Source: Thermoflexales bacterium (GTDB taxonomy: Bacteria > Chloroflexota > Anaerolineae > B4-G1 > SLSP01). From it: a stretch of 12,818 nucleotides of DNA. The notes below the pieces were generated by a model, which searched no databases, was not told the origin of the DNA, and saw only the letters and a list, made by a program, of their open reading frames with translations. The translations under genes and the position numbers were made by a program. Below are positions 1 to 5,973 of the stretch, piece after piece (positions within the stretch are counted from its first letter, which is position 1; each line of letters opens with the position of its first letter). The stretch spans positions 1 to 12,818 of the forward strand of contig WFQZ01000284.1 in NCBI GenBank assembly GCA_015486785.1, written 5' to 3'.

Positions 1-2
1 CC

Positions 3-566
3 CCACCCAAGCAAACGCCCTCTCCGGCGGACAAGAAACCCGCAAAACCCGCCCGCCGTCCTCGGCCCAAGGCCCGCAAGCCTCGTTCCCAGCTCCATCA
101 GACCGTCGAACAAGCCGCGCGGGAGATCGCCCAACACCTGTTCGCCGAATTTGAAGTACGCATCCAAACCTCGTGGCAGCGGGAAGACCGCCCCACCCTG
201 TGGCTCTCGCTCCGAGGCAAGGACGCCCATCTGCTGGTCGGCCCACGGGCGCAAGTGCTGGATTCCATCCAATATCTGCTGCGCACGCTGATTCATCACC
301 GTGTGGATGGGAACTACAACGTGGTCGTGGATGCCGACGGCTACCGCAAACGTCGCCGCCGCAGCCTGGAAGCACTGGCAAAAAAGAAGGCCGAGCAAGC
401 CTTGCGCACCGGTCGCACCGTGCGTATGCGCCCCATGCCGCCCAACGAACGGCGATTGATCCACCTGACCCTACAAAACGACCGGCGAATCCGCACGCGC
501 AGCGTGGGCAACGGACGCAATCGCTCCGTCACCATCGTCCCCCGCGAGTCCCCCGACACGGACTGA
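3..566 (+). CDS. jag: Jag/KhpB-type KH-R3H RNA-binding protein, 5' end missing
   Basis: The frame is open from the window edge, so the true start lies upstream; 187 residues are visible. Residues 1-30 are a Lys/Pro/Arg-rich linker. Residues about 35-112 look like the Jag KH domain, with the helix after the GxxG loop (VLDSIQYLLR) well kept. Residues about 117-181 form an R3H domain: the segment PMPPNERRLIH contains R150-x3-H154 and is followed by TRSVG and VTIVP, as in Jag (SpoIIIJ-associated) proteins. Known family members are cytoplasmic single-stranded RNA binders that act with KhpA and affect cell division and envelope growth; the gene usually follows yidC. The KH loop reads G80-P-R-A instead of the usual G-x-x-G, so RNA contact by that loop may be altered. 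The gene ends one base before the kinase start, suggesting co-transcription. Family assignment is secure; the exact role is inferred. Confidence 0.9.
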   Translation, partial: PPKQTPSPADKKPAKPARRPRPKARKPRSQLHQTVEQAAREIAQHLFAEFEVRIQTSWQREDRPTLWLSLRGKDAHLLVGPRAQVLDSIQYLLRTLIHHRVDGNYNVVVDADGYRKRRRRSLEALAKKKAEQALRTGRTVRMRPMPPNERRLIHLTLQNDRRIRTRSVGNGRNRSVTIVPRESPDTD

Positions 567-567
567 G

Positions 568-1410
568 ATGCCCGCAGCAGTGGACTATTTGACCATCGGC
601 CACGTTTCCCGCGACCTGCAACCCAACGGCAAAGCGCGTTGGGGCGGCACGGCCCTGTACGCCGCATTGACGGCGGCGATGCTGGGACGGCATGCCGGCA
701 TCCTGACCGCTTACGCGGCCCAAGACCCGCTGCAAGTCCCCGGCGTGGCCATCCGGCGGGTGGATTCTGAAGCCACCACCACCTTTGAAAACCTGCACGA
801 CGAGAACGGTCGCCGCACGCAGAAAGTCCACGCCGTGGCCGCCCCGCTGACCCCGGAGCATCTGCCGCCGACGTGGACCGCGCCTGCTATCGCCCACATC
901 GCCCCGGTGATGAACGAGTGCGATCCGGCCTGGGCAAACGCCTTCCCCGAAGCGACCTTCGTCGGGATCACGCCCCAAGGATGGCTGCGTACCTCGGACG
1001 CCCAAGGGTACGTCCGCCCGCAGATGTGGGAGGCCGCCGACCGCGTGTTCCCGCGAGCCTCGGCGGTCGTGTTGAGCTTGGAGGACTTAGGCGGCTCGTG
1101 GGAGCAAGCCTGGACTTTCGCCGCGCTCACCCCGCTGCTGGTGGTGACACAGGCCGCCGATGGCGGGACATTGTTCATCAAAGGCGAACCGCTGCCCTTC
1201 CCGGCCCACGAGGTAGAGGACGTGGACACGGTCGGCGCGGGAGACATCTTCGCGGCGGCGTTCTTCATCGCGCTGGCTGCGGACGCGCCCCCCTTAGCCG
1301 CCGTGGACTTCGCGGCCTGCCTGGCGGCGCACTCGGTGACCCGGCGCGGCCTGGCCAGCATCCCCCGTCCGGAGGAAGTTCAAGCCTGCCGCCGGCGGCT
1401 GGCGGGGTAG
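568..1410 (+). CDS. PfkB-family carbohydrate/nucleoside kinase
   Basis: A 280-residue cytoplasmic protein of the ribokinase-like fold, which transfers phosphate from ATP to a sugar, nucleoside or related alcohol. The N-terminal strand YLTIGHVSRDL is followed by the glycine pair W-G-G-T (about 25-28) that shapes the substrate site. The C-terminal PfkB signature DTVGAGD lies at 220-226, with D226 the expected catalytic base and the anion-hole glycines just before it. At 280 residues it is at the short end of the family (usually 300-330), and the region between 50 and 110, normally a lid, looks reduced. The substrate cannot be read from the sequence. The ATG lies one base after the jag stop and no strong Shine-Dalgarno is visible, so translation is probably coupled to jag; parA follows after two bases. 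Confidence 0.88.
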   Translation: MPAAVDYLTIGHVSRDLQPNGKARWGGTALYAALTAAMLGRHAGILTAYAAQDPLQVPGVAIRRVDSEATTTFENLHDENGRRTQKVHAVAAPLTPEHLPPTWTAPAIAHIAPVMNECDPAWANAFPEATFVGITPQGWLRTSDAQGYVRPQMWEAADRVFPRASAVVLSLEDLGGSWEQAWTFAALTPLLVVTQAADGGTLFIKGEPLPFPAHEVEDVDTVGAGDIFAAAFFIALAADAPPLAAVDFAACLAAHSVTRRGLASIPRPEEVQACRRRLAG

Positions 1411-1412
1411 AT

Positions 1413-2186
1413 ATGACCCGCATTTACGCCTTTGCGAACCAGAAAGGCGGCGTGGGTAAAACCACGTCCGTGGTCAACGTGGGCGCGGCGTTAGCCGAGG
1501 CCGGGCAGCGCGTGCTGCTGGTGGATATTGACCCGCAAAGCAACGCCACCACCAGCTTGGGAATCGATCCCCGGCGCATCTCCCGATCCATCTACGAAGT
1601 GCTGGTGACGCAACGTCCGCCCGCCGAGGTGCAGCTACCCACCAAGTGGCCGCGTCTATCGCTGCTGCCGAGCGTCGCCGCGCTGGCCGGGGCCACGGTG
1701 GAGTTGAACCGTCTCCCCGATCCCCACGAGCGAGCCAGGCGGCTGCAACGCGGGCTGAGTGCGCTGACGGAGTACGATTACATCCTGATTGACGCGCCGC
1801 CCAGCCTGGGCATCCTCACCGTGAACGCGCTGACCGCCGCCCAAGGGGTGATCGTGCCGGTGCAATGTGAGTATCTCGCGCTGGAGGGGCTTTCGCAGCT
1901 CACGCACACGATCTCGCTGGTGCAACGGGGACTCAATCCGGGGCTGAGTGTGCGGGGCGTGGTGCTCACGATGTTTGATGCCCGCACCATCCTGGCGCGG
2001 CAGGTGGTGGAAGAAGTGCGGCGACACTTCCCCAAACGCACGTTCCGCACCTTGATCCCGCGCAGCGTGCGCCTGAGCGAGGCGCCCAGCTTCGGCGAGC
2101 CGGGGATCTTCTACGCGCCGCATTCACGGGGCGCGAAGGCTTACCGCGCCCTGGCGCAAGAGTTGCTCCAGGGCGATCAACCGTAA
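1413..2186 (+). CDS. parA: ParA/Soj-type chromosome partitioning ATPase
   Basis: A 257-residue P-loop ATPase of the SIMIBI class. The deviant Walker A motif KGGVGKTT is at 11-18, with signature lysine K11 and K16. Walker A' is VDIDPQSNAT at 37-46 and Walker B ILIDAPPSLG at 124-133. The Soj-typical segments QCEYLALEGL (151-160) and RLSEAPSFG (220-228) are intact. Family members dimerise on ATP, bind DNA non-specifically and are stimulated by ParB to move the origin region. The open frame extends upstream to 873, but that extension overlaps the kinase gene and is not ParA-like; the ATG at 1413 gives a normal N-terminus. Placement after jag and a kinase suggests an origin-proximal operon. No parB is downstream: the next gene is convergent and starts its stop codon at the very next base. 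Confidence 0.93.
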   Translation: MTRIYAFANQKGGVGKTTSVVNVGAALAEAGQRVLLVDIDPQSNATTSLGIDPRRISRSIYEVLVTQRPPAEVQLPTKWPRLSLLPSVAALAGATVELNRLPDPHERARRLQRGLSALTEYDYILIDAPPSLGILTVNALTAAQGVIVPVQCEYLALEGLSQLTHTISLVQRGLNPGLSVRGVVLTMFDARTILARQVVEEVRRHFPKRTFRTLIPRSVRLSEAPSFGEPGIFYAPHSRGAKAYRALAQELLQGDQP

Positions 2187-4652
2187 TCACTCCACGCTGC
2201 TTTCCTGCGCGTCGTAGTAACGTTGCTCCATAATGCGCAGGACTTGACGGGCGACCCGCCGCACCGTGGGGTTGACGTTTCCGGCCAACTGCCGCAGCAG
2301 TTCCAAATGCTCACGCCGTCCCAGTTGCACCAACGTCAACGCCCCCAACATCTGCGCCTCCGGCTCCCCTTTGACCAGCGCGTGCTCCAGCATATCCATC
2401 GCCGCCTCGCCCGCGCCCACGCCCAATCCGTGGCTCGCGGCCCAGGAAATCAACCACGGCAGCTCGTCCACCCGTGGCGGGGGGGCGACCGTCGCCTGCG
2501 CCGCCGCTTGACGTTCACTTCGGGACTGCAACGCCGTATCGGCGGCGGAGCGCACCAGCCATTCGTCATCCTCGCGGGCCAATTGCTCCAGCAACTCCGT
2601 AGCCCACGGCTGATCGATCTCCCCCAGCCCATAGGCCACCGACCGCCGCACCATCAAATCGGGCGCGGAGGCCGCCTCCCGAAGCACCTGCCGGCCTTTG
2701 GGGATGCGAGCCAGCGCGTAAGCAATGTCCACCATCAAATCTTCGTCGCTTTCGTAGAACACTTGCCCCAGCAAGGATGCGGCCCCGGATGTGCCCATAT
2801 CGGCCAGGGCATAAACCGCGCTCTGGCGGATTTCCGGCTCCTCGTCCTGCAACGCGCTGGCCAAAAGGGGCATGCTCTGGGTGGGACTGAGCCGTCCCAT
2901 GCCGCGCAAGGCGGCACAGCGGATGGCCGTATCGGCGTGGTTGAGTGCCTGGATGAAGAAGCTGCGTGCGCCCTCCCCGGCGGCCTCGGCCATCATCTGA
3001 GCCAGGCGCAAGCGCAAGTCCGGGTCAATGTCCGGGTCCACAAAGGCTTGTGCCAGAGCTTGCAGCACGCTTTTGCGCCACGCCGCATCCGGCGGAGCGA
3101 GGATGCCCCATCGCGCGGCCTGGAGCAACTTCTCGTCGTCGCCGTTGATCGCGGCGTCCTTTAGGTGCGCCTCCACCAGAGCCGAGGCATCCCCCAACCC
3201 CACGTAGAACTCAATCAGCAAGTCCCAGCTTGGGTCGTTGCGGTGGGTGCGGATCAGATCGCTGCCCCAATCTTGCGTGGAGAGAAACCACGCGGTGAGG
3301 AAATCTTCCCATACGTAATGCGCCGGGTGCCAGGTTTTGCCTTGCCGTTTGAAGAAACCGGATTTCTTGAACAGGCGGAAGGCCGTTTGCGCCAGCTTGG
3401 GAGGCTGCTCCTCGGCCTCCGGCAAGGGGCGGTTGATTAACTCGCGGATGTCGTCATCGGTCAGGGCGCGTTTCTCCAGCCGATGCAGGTAGGCCGCGTG
3501 CGCCAACGTCTGCACGGCCAACAGTTGCGCGTACTCCGCCAACTCGCTCAAATCCGCGCCCAGGTCAGGACGCGGCAGCCGTTCTTCGACCAAGGCCGTC
3601 ATCACGTCCGTCAGACGTTCGGGGAGTTGCTGCGTTTCCAGGTAGAAATGAATGCGCAACGTCAGCTCCAGCAGCGAGGCGCCGGCACGCGCGGCATGCG
3701 AAAGCTGCGCCAGGACTTCTTCGTCCTCCTCCAACTGCTCCGGGGTGCGGTGTGCCCATCCCGCGTAGAGCGAGCGGACGGCTTTGTCGCTGCGATCCGG
3801 CACAATCTCCAGCGGTACGAAGCCATGCTCCATCAACGGGCCGTAGCTGCGCGGGCTGCTCGCCACCACCCACACGCTTCCTTCCAGCAGCGGGATGAGC
3901 TGCTCCAACTGCGCCAGCATCAACTCACTTTCATCCCGCGAAAGTGCTTCCCAATTGTCCACCAGCAGCAGGGCCGGTTGACCGCCGCGCAATTGCTTGC
4001 GGAGCTGCTTGACCGGCACGTGCGGCGCGGATTTCGCCGCCAGGCTGAGCAGCCACGCCAGCGGATCGCCGGGAGCGTTATCCCCCAGGGCCTTGAATTG
4101 CGCCATATCCAGCCATAGCGGGATGCGTTTCTCCTCCGCCTGGGGCTGCCAAACCAGCAAAGATAGGGCCATCGTGCGCCCCGCCGCCTGCCGCCCGGTG
4201 ATCAGGATACGCGGATGTCCTTCCGTCACCTGCGCGAAGGAAATGGGCGTCGGGGGCGGCAGTTCGTCCGTCGGTTCATCGGGCAACGTGGCCGGCGCGA
4301 GGAAAGTGGGCGGCTGGAAAATATCCGGTGGATTGCGCGGAGCGAAGAGCAAACGGCGGGCAAGCACGCCGCGCAGTGCCCCCAAATACGCTCCCCACGC
4401 TCCGCCCGGCTGTGGCGCGTGGTCTTGCCGAGGGCGCGAAACCCGTTGCGGCAAAGTCATCAGCACCGCCTGGAGCTGCGGCAGCTTATCACGGAGGACG
4501 TACACCAGCCCCGCAAGTCCCCAGGCGAGCACCGCCCCGATCAGCGCGGAACGCACATCAAAATGCCACGCGGGACGTCGCACCCCGGCGACGAAGATCG
4601 GCGCGAGCGCAGCGACCCATCGGCCCCGGGTCAGCGTTTCCCGCTGAGTCAC
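2187..4652 (-). CDS. Membrane-anchored NACHT/STAND-like NTPase with HEAT repeats
   Basis: An 821-residue protein starting at a GTG. Residues 36-53 are a clear transmembrane helix and 12-24 a second short hydrophobic stretch. After a Pro-rich linker (about 105-140) an NTPase module follows: Walker A-like GRQAAGRT at 153-160, where R159 replaces the usual Lys, and Walker B-like LLLVD at 228-232. VWVVASS (260-266) resembles a sensor strand, and HYVWEDFLTAWFLS (445-458) resembles the helix that closes NACHT domains. Residues about 570-805 hold HEAT-type repeats of about 30 residues beginning near 574, 605, 636, 664 and 695. Such architectures act as signal-sensing switches or scaffolds; the ligand is unknown. 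The gene overlaps the response regulator by GTGA, so the two are translationally coupled. The NACHT assignment is moderate and the HEAT assignment strong. Confidence 0.8.
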   Translation of the reverse strand: MTQRETLTRGRWVAALAPIFVAGVRRPAWHFDVRSALIGAVLAWGLAGLVYVLRDKLPQLQAVLMTLPQRVSRPRQDHAPQPGGAWGAYLGALRGVLARRLLFAPRNPPDIFQPPTFLAPATLPDEPTDELPPPTPISFAQVTEGHPRILITGRQAAGRTMALSLLVWQPQAEEKRIPLWLDMAQFKALGDNAPGDPLAWLLSLAAKSAPHVPVKQLRKQLRGGQPALLLVDNWEALSRDESELMLAQLEQLIPLLEGSVWVVASSPRSYGPLMEHGFVPLEIVPDRSDKAVRSLYAGWAHRTPEQLEEDEEVLAQLSHAARAGASLLELTLRIHFYLETQQLPERLTDVMTALVEERLPRPDLGADLSELAEYAQLLAVQTLAHAAYLHRLEKRALTDDDIRELINRPLPEAEEQPPKLAQTAFRLFKKSGFFKRQGKTWHPAHYVWEDFLTAWFLSTQDWGSDLIRTHRNDPSWDLLIEFYVGLGDASALVEAHLKDAAINGDDEKLLQAARWGILAPPDAAWRKSVLQALAQAFVDPDIDPDLRLRLAQMMAEAAGEGARSFFIQALNHADTAIRCAALRGMGRLSPTQSMPLLASALQDEEPEIRQSAVYALADMGTSGAASLLGQVFYESDEDLMVDIAYALARIPKGRQVLREAASAPDLMVRRSVAYGLGEIDQPWATELLEQLAREDDEWLVRSAADTALQSRSERQAAAQATVAPPPRVDELPWLISWAASHGLGVGAGEAAMDMLEHALVKGEPEAQMLGALTLVQLGRREHLELLRQLAGNVNPTVRRVARQVLRIMEQRYYDAQESSVE

Positions 4653-5362
4653 ACCGCCTCCTCGTCCGAGTCTTGCTCTTGAGAAATGACCAGCCGGTAT
4701 CCCTGCCCTCGCTCGCTGATGATGCGCGTCGGGTGCCGGGGATCGTCTTCGAGCTTCTGCCGCAAGTACCAGATGTAGAGCTTCAGATAGTCCCGATGAT
4801 CGGCGTATTCCGGCCCCCACACGCGCCGCAACAACACATCGTGGCTCACCGTGCGCCCGGCATCTTGGATCAGAGCGGAAAGCAGTTGGAATTCGGTCGG
4901 GGTCAAGCTGATCGGCTCTTCGTGAACCTTCACCTCGTGCGTGTCCAGGTTCACCCAAAAGTCGCCCGTCTCAAAGACCGTGTGCTCGCCGTGCGCCCGT
5001 CTGGCCCGCGCCAAGGCCGCGTGAACGCGCGTGACCAGTTCCTTATAGCCGAACGGCTTGGTGATGTAGTCGTCGGCCCCCAGCCCCAGCCCGTAGGTGA
5101 TGTTGCGATCATCCCCCAGCGCGGTCAGAAACAACACCGGCGCGTCGGTAATGCGCCGCAAGGCCTCGTAGATGTGCCAGCCGTCCATATCGGGCATCAG
5201 TATATCCAGCAAGACCAAATCCGGGGACGTTTCCCGTGCCAACGCCAGACCGCTTTGACCATTGTTGGCCGTTTCCACTTTGTACCCGGCACGCTCCAGC
5301 AACAATTGCACGAGTTGCGATAGCGATTCGTCATCTTCTATTAACAGGATGTTCTCATTCAT
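4649..5362 (-). CDS. OmpR/PhoB-family response regulator
   Basis: A 237-residue two-domain transcription factor. The receiver domain (about 3-120) has acidic pocket residues D10/D11, phospho-acceptor D53 in LLDILMPDMDG, switch residue T80 and conserved K102 in TKPF. The C-terminal winged-helix domain (about 130-227) has the family hallmarks LTPTEFQLL, VWGPEY and the wing ISERGQGYRL. It would be phosphorylated by a sensor histidine kinase and then bind DNA as a dimer. No kinase gene is next to it; the partner in the operon is the NACHT/HEAT NTPase. The ATG is preceded by GGAGGG (5366-5371) at 3-4 bases, with a strong promoter further upstream. The short acidic tail DSDEEAV is part of the overlap with the next gene. 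Confidence 0.95.
   Translation of the reverse strand: MNENILLIEDDESLSQLVQLLLERAGYKVETANNGQSGLALARETSPDLVLLDILMPDMDGWHIYEALRRITDAPVLFLTALGDDRNITYGLGLGADDYITKPFGYKELVTRVHAALARARRAHGEHTVFETGDFWVNLDTHEVKVHEEPISLTPTEFQLLSALIQDAGRTVSHDVLLRRVWGPEYADHRDYLKLYIWYLRQKLEDDPRHPTRIISERGQGYRLVISQEQDSDEEAV
4657..4663 (-). promoter_or_regulatory. Shine-Dalgarno GAGGAGG deciding the GTG start at 4652
   Basis: On the minus strand GAGGAGG lies four bases before GTG 4652, inside the last codons of the response regulator. This and the four-base overlap with its TGA make GTG the likely start. The reading frame is open for another 102 codons upstream (to 4958), but that stretch is Arg/Gly/Pro-rich, unlike a folded domain, and lies wholly over the response regulator. 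Confidence 0.75.
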
Positions 5363-5434
5363 CGTCCCTCCATAAAGAGCAAGAAATTAACTCACGGCCA
5401 CCTCAGCCACGTAGCCATACTTCAATTATTCCAA

Positions 5435-5463
5435 ATGATAGGTTAGAATGTTGGATTTGTCAA
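5435..5463 (-). promoter_or_regulatory. Sigma70-type promoter of the response regulator-NTPase operon
   Basis: Read on the minus strand, a perfect -35 box TTGACA (5463-5458) is followed by a 17-base spacer and TATCAT (5440-5435), five of six matches to the -10 consensus. Transcription should begin near 5428, giving a leader of about 65 bases before the ATG at 5362. The surrounding bases are the most AT-rich of the window. Not experimentally shown. Confidence 0.75.
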
Positions 5464-5470
5464 ACCTTGG

Positions 5471-5490
5471 GTGTGGAGGTGTGGGGGTGT
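5471..5490. repeat. G-rich imperfect 8-bp tandem repeats
   Basis: GTGTGGAG (5471-5478) is followed by GTGTGGGG (5479-5486) and a partial third GTGT. With the preceding GG pair this gives a run of G tracts that could form a weak two-layer quadruplex on the plus strand. It lies just upstream of the minus-strand promoter, between the two divergent operons. Function unknown. Confidence 0.5.
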
Positions 5491-5520
5491 CGTGGAGTCG
5501 TGCTATAGCGCGACTCCACG
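5491..5520. repeat. 10-bp perfect inverted repeat, hairpin A
   Basis: CGTGGAGTCG (5491-5500) pairs perfectly with CGACTCCACG (5511-5520) around a 10-base loop. No T tract follows on either strand, so it is not a standard intrinsic terminator. Its right arm is needed for the loop of hairpin B, and its last two left-arm bases also belong to hairpin B, so the two folds exclude each other. Confidence 0.7.
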
Positions 5521-5541
5521 CGCTCCACGCGCTATAGCACG
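5499..5541. repeat. 14-bp perfect inverted repeat with paired GCTATAGC palindromes, hairpin B
   Basis: CGTGCTATAGCGCG (5499-5512) is the exact reverse complement of CGCGCTATAGCACG (5528-5541), with a 15-base loop. Each arm contains the self-palindromic octamer GCTATAGC (5502-5509 and 5531-5538), spaced 29 bases centre to centre, so this could be a pair of protein-binding sites as well as a hairpin. The loop contains a tandem 9-bp direct repeat CTCCACGCG (5514-5522, 5523-5531) that runs into the right arm. It sits between the divergent promoters, about 35 bases upstream of the minus-strand -35 box and directly upstream of the plus-strand one. A regulatory role is inferred from position only. 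Confidence 0.75.
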
Positions 5542-5548
5542 TCGCTAC

Positions 5549-5576
5549 TTGCCCTACTGCCCTTGCGATATACAAT
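5549..5576 (+). promoter_or_regulatory. Candidate promoter for the rightward operon
   Basis: TTGCCC (5549-5554, four of six matches to the -35 box), a 16-base spacer and TACAAT (5571-5576, five of six matches to the -10 box). Transcription would begin at about 5582-5583, on or next to the GTG start codon of the membrane protein gene. Weaker than the minus-strand promoter. Confidence 0.5.
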
Positions 5577-5582
5577 CCGCAC

Positions 5583-5945
5583 GTGTCGCTCAAGAAACGG
5601 GTCCTGGTATGGTTTTTCTGGTCGCTCGGATTGACGAACCTTCTCCGCGCAGGCATTGGCTGGTATCTGTTGCCGCTGTTGAGCGACATTCCCCACACTC
5701 TGCCGCTGTGGCTGTGGTTCGGCAGCTACGGCGCGTGGGGCATCTGGTTCATCATCACCGCTTACCGCCATCCGCCCTACCCCAAGCCGTTGTACTTGAT
5801 GGTGCTCTATCAAGCGTGGTGCTGGGGCGTGGACTTGCTGTTCGTCCGCTCCGGCTACGCCCGCGCTCTGTGGGGACGGGACGCGCTTCTCTCGTTGATT
5901 TCCGTGGGGGTTGTCTGGGGGTTAGCCCGCCCCGCACGGCATTAG
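5583..5945 (+). CDS. Small tryptophan-rich four-helix membrane protein, unknown function
   Basis: A 120-residue protein with about four hydrophobic helices: near 8-30, 40-61, 70-88 and 101-116. Positive residues cluster at the N-terminus (KKR at 4-6) and after helix 2 (YRHPPYPKP). It has 11 tryptophans, many at the predicted membrane boundaries. I do not recognise a family. It starts at a GTG with no Shine-Dalgarno, and the candidate promoter upstream would place the transcript start on the codon itself, suggesting a leaderless mRNA; a later start would cut into helix 1. It is the first gene of the rightward operon, 28 bases before pepF. Its hydrophobicity pattern supports a real gene; the antisense open frames here lack any such pattern. 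Confidence 0.7.
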   Translation: MSLKKRVLVWFFWSLGLTNLLRAGIGWYLLPLLSDIPHTLPLWLWFGSYGAWGIWFIITAYRHPPYPKPLYLMVLYQAWCWGVDLLFVRSGYARALWGRDALLSLISVGVVWGLARPARH

Positions 5946-5960
5946 CTCAGAACTTCACTT

Positions 5961-5969
5961 TAAGGAGGT
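5961..5969 (+). promoter_or_regulatory. Strong Shine-Dalgarno for oligoendopeptidase F
   Basis: TAAGGAGGT is a near-complete match to the 16S anti-Shine-Dalgarno sequence. Its GGAGG core is five bases before the ATG at 5974, which fixes that start. It contrasts with the leaderless-looking gene before it. Confidence 0.8.
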
Positions 5970-5973
5970 TGGA

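Noticed and set aside
873..1412. N-terminal extension of the first ParA
   Set aside because: Overlaps the PfkB kinase in another frame, and the ParA fold starts exactly at ATG 1413.
4653..4958. 102-codon N-terminal extension of the HEAT-repeat NTPase
   Set aside because: Arg/Gly-rich translation over the response regulator; the GTG at 4652 has a good Shine-Dalgarno and GTGA overlap.
4328..5323. 331-codon open frame on the plus strand
   Set aside because: Covers the 5' part of the NTPase gene and most of the response regulator in antisense; no coherent protein.
5491..5541. Intrinsic terminator between the divergent operons
   Set aside because: The stems are strong but neither strand has a T tract after them, and both flanking operons point away from here.
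5491..5541. CRISPR array or insertion sequence
   Set aside because: Only one short inverted repeat cluster, with no regular spacers, no transposase and no target-site duplication.
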